Shown here one piece after another: positions 60,853 through 64,000 of a DNA stretch of 64,000 bases (position 1 is the stretch's first letter; every line of letters starts with the position of its first letter). A program made the position numbers and the translations under genes. The stretch covers positions 124,001-188,000 of the forward strand of contig NZ_FNUZ01000006.1 in assembly GCF_900108225.1 (NCBI RefSeq), in the 5' to 3' direction. The notes beneath the pieces were generated by a model. The model made no database searches. It saw nothing but the letters and a program-made list of their open reading frames with translations, and was not told the DNA's origin. This DNA comes from Thalassococcus halodurans (GTDB lineage Bacteria > Pseudomonadota > Alphaproteobacteria > Rhodobacterales > Rhodobacteraceae).

Positions 60853-62243
60853 GTGACCCGTATCCAGGTTGTCATGCCAGATGCGGCGTGGCTGAGCATG
60901 TGGCAATGGAACAGCCACTTGCCGGGATTGTCTGCCGTAAAGGCGATCTCCCGGGACTCGTTGCCGGCCAACAGGATCGTGTCCCGCATCGGCCCGAACG
61001 CGCCGCCGGGGCGCAGCTCGCGGAAATGCATCCCGTGCAGGTGCATCGCATGTGGGAAAACGGTCTGGTTCTCGATCTTCAGGCGCACCGGCTCGTTCAG
61101 GGATAGATCGGCCAGTGGCGTGTAGGTCATTTCGGCGACATCATTCAGGGCCCAGAATTTGCCCGCTTGGGCAAGCTGACGGAATCCAAGACGTTCCCCG
61201 CCAAGCAATGCGGACTGCATTCGCCCCATTGCCCCGCCGGACATGACCAGTCGCAAATCACGCGCATCGGCAAGGTCCGGGGCGTGTGCCGCGGGGTTCG
61301 GCGGCAACGGCAGTGGCTTGCCTCTTGGTACTGAACTGGCTGTGCCGTTGACCAGAAAACTCACCAACGGGGTCAGTTGATCATCATCGCCGATGCGAAG
61401 CAATTGGGCGGTGCCGCCTTCGCCTTCGGTCACATCCACAATTAAGTCGACGCGCTGTGCCGGGCCGAGGATCAACTCGCCGTCAACCGACTGGGGTTGG
61501 CCGGTTGGCATTCCATCCACGGCCACCGTCCAGCCACTGAATCCAGAGAGCCTCAGCGGGAAAATTCGAGCGCTTGCTGCGTTGATGATCCGCAAGCGAA
61601 TGCGTTCGTTGCGCTTCGCGGGCAAGGTCAGGTCATAGCGCCCATTGGTCGTGATAAAGTTGCCGATGCGTCCACCGTGGCTCATCATCATAGGCTGTTC
61701 GAAATTGTCGAACAGCTGCCCGCTCTCAGGGTCGAGCAACCAGTCCTCCAGAACGATGACTTCCTCGCGGTCGATGTCCGGTCCATCGACCTCTTCGACG
61801 ATCAAGGCACCGCGCAAACCACGCGCGACTTGCTCGTATGAGCGATTATGCGCGTGATACCAATAGGTGCCCGCGTCCGGTACGACGAAGTCGTAGTCAA
61901 AGGTTTCACCTGGTGCCACGGCTTTCTGGGTCAGTCCTGAAACGCCATCCATCGCGTTATCGATCCGGATTCCGTGCCAGTGAACCGAACTGGGATCGGG
62001 TACCTCGTTGCGGAACCTGCGACGCACCCGATCGCCTTGTGCAACCCGGATTTCCGGGGCCGGAACAAGACCGTCATAGCCCCAGATCTCTGTTTCCGGG
62101 TAGGTGTCCGGAAGAAGTTGTCGACGCGCAACCTTGGTAACCACGTCCTCGAACGGGGTTGCGGCATAAGCCGACCGCGGGATGGCGGCCGCACAGGCCG
62201 CCAGAGTTGCATTGCGCAAGAAATCCCTACGTGTTTGTTTCAT
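60849..62243 (-). CDS. Multicopper oxidase, Tat-exported (second; CopA-like)
   Basis: 464 residues, Tat signal TRRDFLRNATLAACAAAIP. Copper motifs HWHGI, YWYHAHNRSY, HAMHLHGMHF and HCHMLSHAASGM are complete, with axial Met. It is not a close copy of the MCO at 52536. Its operon (di-haem cytochrome, MCO, cytochrome c, ScsC-like protein) suggests Cu(I) oxidation coupled to periplasmic electron transfer. Confidence 0.93.
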   Translation of the reverse strand: MKQTRRDFLRNATLAACAAAIPRSAYAATPFEDVVTKVARRQLLPDTYPETEIWGYDGLVPAPEIRVAQGDRVRRRFRNEVPDPSSVHWHGIRIDNAMDGVSGLTQKAVAPGETFDYDFVVPDAGTYWYHAHNRSYEQVARGLRGALIVEEVDGPDIDREEVIVLEDWLLDPESGQLFDNFEQPMMMSHGGRIGNFITTNGRYDLTLPAKRNERIRLRIINAASARIFPLRLSGFSGWTVAVDGMPTGQPQSVDGELILGPAQRVDLIVDVTEGEGGTAQLLRIGDDDQLTPLVSFLVNGTASSVPRGKPLPLPPNPAAHAPDLADARDLRLVMSGGAMGRMQSALLGGERLGFRQLAQAGKFWALNDVAEMTYTPLADLSLNEPVRLKIENQTVFPHAMHLHGMHFRELRPGGAFGPMRDTILLAGNESREIAFTADNPGKWLFHCHMLSHAASGMTTWIRVT

Positions 62244-62259
62244 TTCGATCCTCGAGAAA

Positions 62260-62280
62260 GCGGGGGCGTGTCGCCCCCGC
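62260..62280. terminator. Strong hairpin between the di-haem cytochrome and the multicopper oxidase genes
   Basis: GCGGGGGCG-TGT-CGCCCCCGC, a perfect 9-bp GC stem with a 3-nt loop, 6 bp after the cytochrome stop. On the minus strand it is followed by TTTCTCGAGG. It could terminate or attenuate the transcript before the MCO gene. Confidence 0.6.
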
Positions 62281-62286
62281 GTGATG

Positions 62287-63204
62287 TTAGTTCGAAGCGG
62301 AGTTCTCCGCCTCGACCGTGTCCTTGTTCAGTAGGAAAAGCGCCATCGCTTCGCGATCGGCAGGTGTCAGAAACCGAGTTCCGTCGCGAACGACTTCCGC
62401 CATGCTGCCGCCGAACGCATCGCCCGAAGGGGTGATGCCGGTCTGGAGCGCATAAGCGAGGTTTGAAACCGTCCAGTCATTTTTGGCCAGGTCTTTTGGC
62501 CGTATCGCGGGGGCCTTGCTGCCACCGGGAAGCTGGGCGTTGCCTGCAAAGGAAGCACCGATATCGCGGCCTCCCGCAAGATTGCGCGGCGTATGGCAGG
62601 CTCCGCAATGTGCCGCACCGCGCACCAATTCCCGTCCGCGATTCCATGCGTCGCTTCGCCCTTCAATCGGTTCGGTATCCGGATCGTAGAAGAACGCCGC
62701 TCGCCAGAGCTTCAGCCCCCATCGTTGGTCGAATGGGAAGCTGACATCATTTTCTGGTGCAGGCTCGTCCACGGGCGGCACGGTTTGAAACGCCGCCCAG
62801 AGGTCAGCGATATCCTGATCAGAAAAATCCGCATAGAAGGTGTACGGGAAAGACGGATAGTACGGCGTTCCATCGGGGCCGATGCCTTGCCGCACGGCTT
62901 TTGCGAACTGTTCTGCCGTCCATTCGCCCATGCCATGTTCCGGGTCTGTCGTCAGGTTGGGCGGGTAGAACGTTCCGAACGGGGTTTCGAGCGGCGCCCC
63001 TCCGGCAAGTGGTGCGCCGCCCGCTTCAAAATTGGTATGACAGGCAATGCACCCACTGGCGCGCGCCAGATATGCGCCCCGGTCGACATTGCCCTCTATT
63101 GCAATCGGAGTCACTGCACTGCCGACAGGCCATGCAATCACGACGCCGAGGCTGGCCGCGCCCAGCACGGCGGCCCCGCTGACGAGTGTCAAGAACCGGC
63201 GCAT
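62287..63204 (-). CDS. Di-haem cytochrome c
   Basis: 305 residues with an N-terminal signal or anchor (LVSGAAVLGAASLGVVIAW). Two haem motifs, CIACHTNFEAGG (Cys52) and CGACHTPRNLAGG near residue 200; the Met ligands are in the usual SFPYTFYADFSDQDIADLW-type surroundings. Similar to subunits that take electrons from dehydrogenases. Located between a cytochrome c' and the MCO, all on the same strand. Confidence 0.9.
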   Translation of the reverse strand: MRRFLTLVSGAAVLGAASLGVVIAWPVGSAVTPIAIEGNVDRGAYLARASGCIACHTNFEAGGAPLAGGAPLETPFGTFYPPNLTTDPEHGMGEWTAEQFAKAVRQGIGPDGTPYYPSFPYTFYADFSDQDIADLWAAFQTVPPVDEPAPENDVSFPFDQRWGLKLWRAAFFYDPDTEPIEGRSDAWNRGRELVRGAAHCGACHTPRNLAGGRDIGASFAGNAQLPGGSKAPAIRPKDLAKNDWTVSNLAYALQTGITPSGDAFGGSMAEVVRDGTRFLTPADREAMALFLLNKDTVEAENSASN

Positions 63205-63206
63205 GG

Positions 63207-63800
63207 TCAGTCTTCTTCCGCCCGGAAGCGTTCATGGCATGCGGAACAGACCTGGGTCGTCATCGCGAATGCTGCGTCGGCGGGCATTTCGGCAATGGCG
63301 GCCGCATCCATCATGTCGCCTCGGCCCATCATCGTGCTCCCGCCCATCATGGTTGTATCGCCTCCCATCATTGACCCGCCGCCCATCATCGAGGCGCCAT
63401 CCATGGAGGTATTGCCGCTCATGCCGCCCAATCCATTGTCGGCTGCGCGTTCCAGGCCCTCAGAGTATTCTTCCAGCTGACTTGCCAATGCCGCGAAGCG
63501 CTCCCAGTCGGTCCACACCTCGTCCTTGGCTTCCGAGGGCATGCCCCCTGTGCCCTCTGGGAACAGCTTTGTCATGCTCTCACCGGCGTGCTGCTGGAAC
63601 AGGCGCGCGGCATCGCGCACTGTTTCTGCGTCATAGGCCGTTTCGCCCCGCATCATCGGGGCCACGGTCTTGACCGCCTTCCCCATTGCAAGCATGGCAT
63701 CCATGCGCTCTTTCACGATGCCGGTGGCACCGCTATGCGCGAATGCCGTGACCGCAGTACCTGCAATCAACACTGCCGCTACGATAGTCGTCTTTTTCAT
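63207..63800 (-). CDS. Cytochrome c' with Met-rich insertion
   Basis: 197 residues, signal peptide (IVAAVLIAGTAVTAFAHSGA), class II four-helix fold with the C-terminal haem site QVCSACHERFRAEED. Between helices 3 and 4 there is an extra Met-rich stretch of about 35 residues (SMMGGGSMMGGDTTMMGG and more) absent from ordinary cytochromes c'. The stop is 2 bp from the di-haem cytochrome start. It may bind Cu(I) through the Met cluster. Confidence 0.88.
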   Translation of the reverse strand: MKKTTIVAAVLIAGTAVTAFAHSGATGIVKERMDAMLAMGKAVKTVAPMMRGETAYDAETVRDAARLFQQHAGESMTKLFPEGTGGMPSEAKDEVWTDWERFAALASQLEEYSEGLERAADNGLGGMSGNTSMDGASMMGGGSMMGGDTTMMGGSTMMGRGDMMDAAAIAEMPADAAFAMTTQVCSACHERFRAEED

Positions 63801-64000
63801 GTCTTCGATCCTTCTTTGGGTCTGCTTTTCGAGCGATGTGAAATCAGACCCACCGTCGGGGCGGTGGAGGATCGCTGATCGGGCGCAATTCGGTTCGTTG
63901 GATCGCGCCGTCTTGCATGACGGCTTTCAGAAAAGAAGGCTCGTACGCCATGTTCGGCTGAAGCAATAACGCTGCCGGGACAGAACAATCGAGGCCTGGA
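63801..64000. other. Window end, no supported gene
   Basis: Carries the upstream region of the cytochrome c' gene. A short minus-strand frame of 35 codons (63844-63951, ending PPPPRRWV) lacks a ribosome-binding site. No MerR-type promoter recognised. Confidence 0.4.

Noticed and set aside
63844-63951. Minus-strand frame of 35 codons ahead of the cytochrome c' gene
   Set aside because: Plausible leader peptide, but no ribosome-binding site and no known homologue that I can name; too little support.

Overview
The window is high-GC proteobacterial DNA whose gene content points to an alphaproteobacterium of the Rhodobacteraceae (Roseobacter-type) group. Indicators are a Liv-type transporter fused to an acyl-CoA metabolism block, the CtaG/SCO/PCuAC copper-delivery genes, MauE- and MauG-like proteins, Tat-exported multicopper oxidases, and an isolated 18-bp repeat family next to genus-level hypothetical genes. 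This is inference from gene families, not from a search. No rRNA, tRNA or CRISPR array is visible.

Layout. (1) 1-6.7 kb, minus strand: a branched-chain-type ABC permease (cut by the window edge), an acyl-CoA synthetase, a LivG-type ATPase, an SDR, an acyl-CoA dehydrogenase and a CoA transferase, i.e. uptake and CoA-dependent breakdown of an unidentified organic acid. (2) 6.8-7.5 kb: a scar made of a dead IS66 transposase 3' end and the 3' end of a flavin amine oxidase gene. (3) 7.5-13 kb: two TetR regulators with matching palindromic operators, upstream of an RND efflux pair. (4) 13.2-17.1 kb: an HxlR regulator divergent from a DoxX / extradiol dioxygenase / luciferase-like / NmrA-type SDR / GST operon, probably for quinone or electrophile defence. 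(5) 17.1-19 kb: low gene density with seven copies of an iteron-like 18-bp repeat. (6) 19-64 kb: a very large metal-resistance island.

The metal island has two regulatory layers that can be read in the DNA. A divalent-metal MerR regulator (Cys78 type, ZntR/PbrR/CadR-like; 22012-22440) sits among five promoters with the MerR hallmark 19-bp spacer and a shared CTNNAGTNNCTNTAG-like dyad. These promoters head (a) transglutaminase + CDF exporter, (b) ccdA, (c) a contiguous eleven-gene operon of SCO, DsbB, DsbA-like, PCuAC, SCO, M23 peptidase, DUF411, ZIP, LspA, Lnt and a small membrane protein, continued by a penicillin-acylase-like protein and a CtaG-like protein, (d) a Zn/Cd/Pb P-type ATPase and (e) an L,D-transpeptidase. 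A CueR regulator (Ser76, Cys111, Cys119) accompanies three promoters with CTTCC-N7-GGAAG dyads ahead of copA, copZ and a second copper-type P-ATPase.

Around these lie periplasmic copper-oxidation parts (two multicopper oxidases, c-type cytochromes, a cytochrome c' with a Met-rich insertion, a Met-rich EF-hand protein, DUF302, DUF305, a glutaredoxin-MauE fusion) and an unusually full set of envelope-building enzymes. The latter comprise Lgt, LspA and Lnt (the entire lipoprotein maturation route), four L,D-transpeptidases, an M23 endopeptidase and a transglutaminase. The most interesting proposition is that metal stress here switches on an accessory envelope programme, making and acylating lipoproteins and cross-linking peptidoglycan, alongside metal export and thiol-redox control. 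A DtxR/MntR-type regulator with a MauG-like di-haem protein and a PhnDCE-type transporter sits inside the island. An IS5-family relic supplies the start region of a second ccdA.
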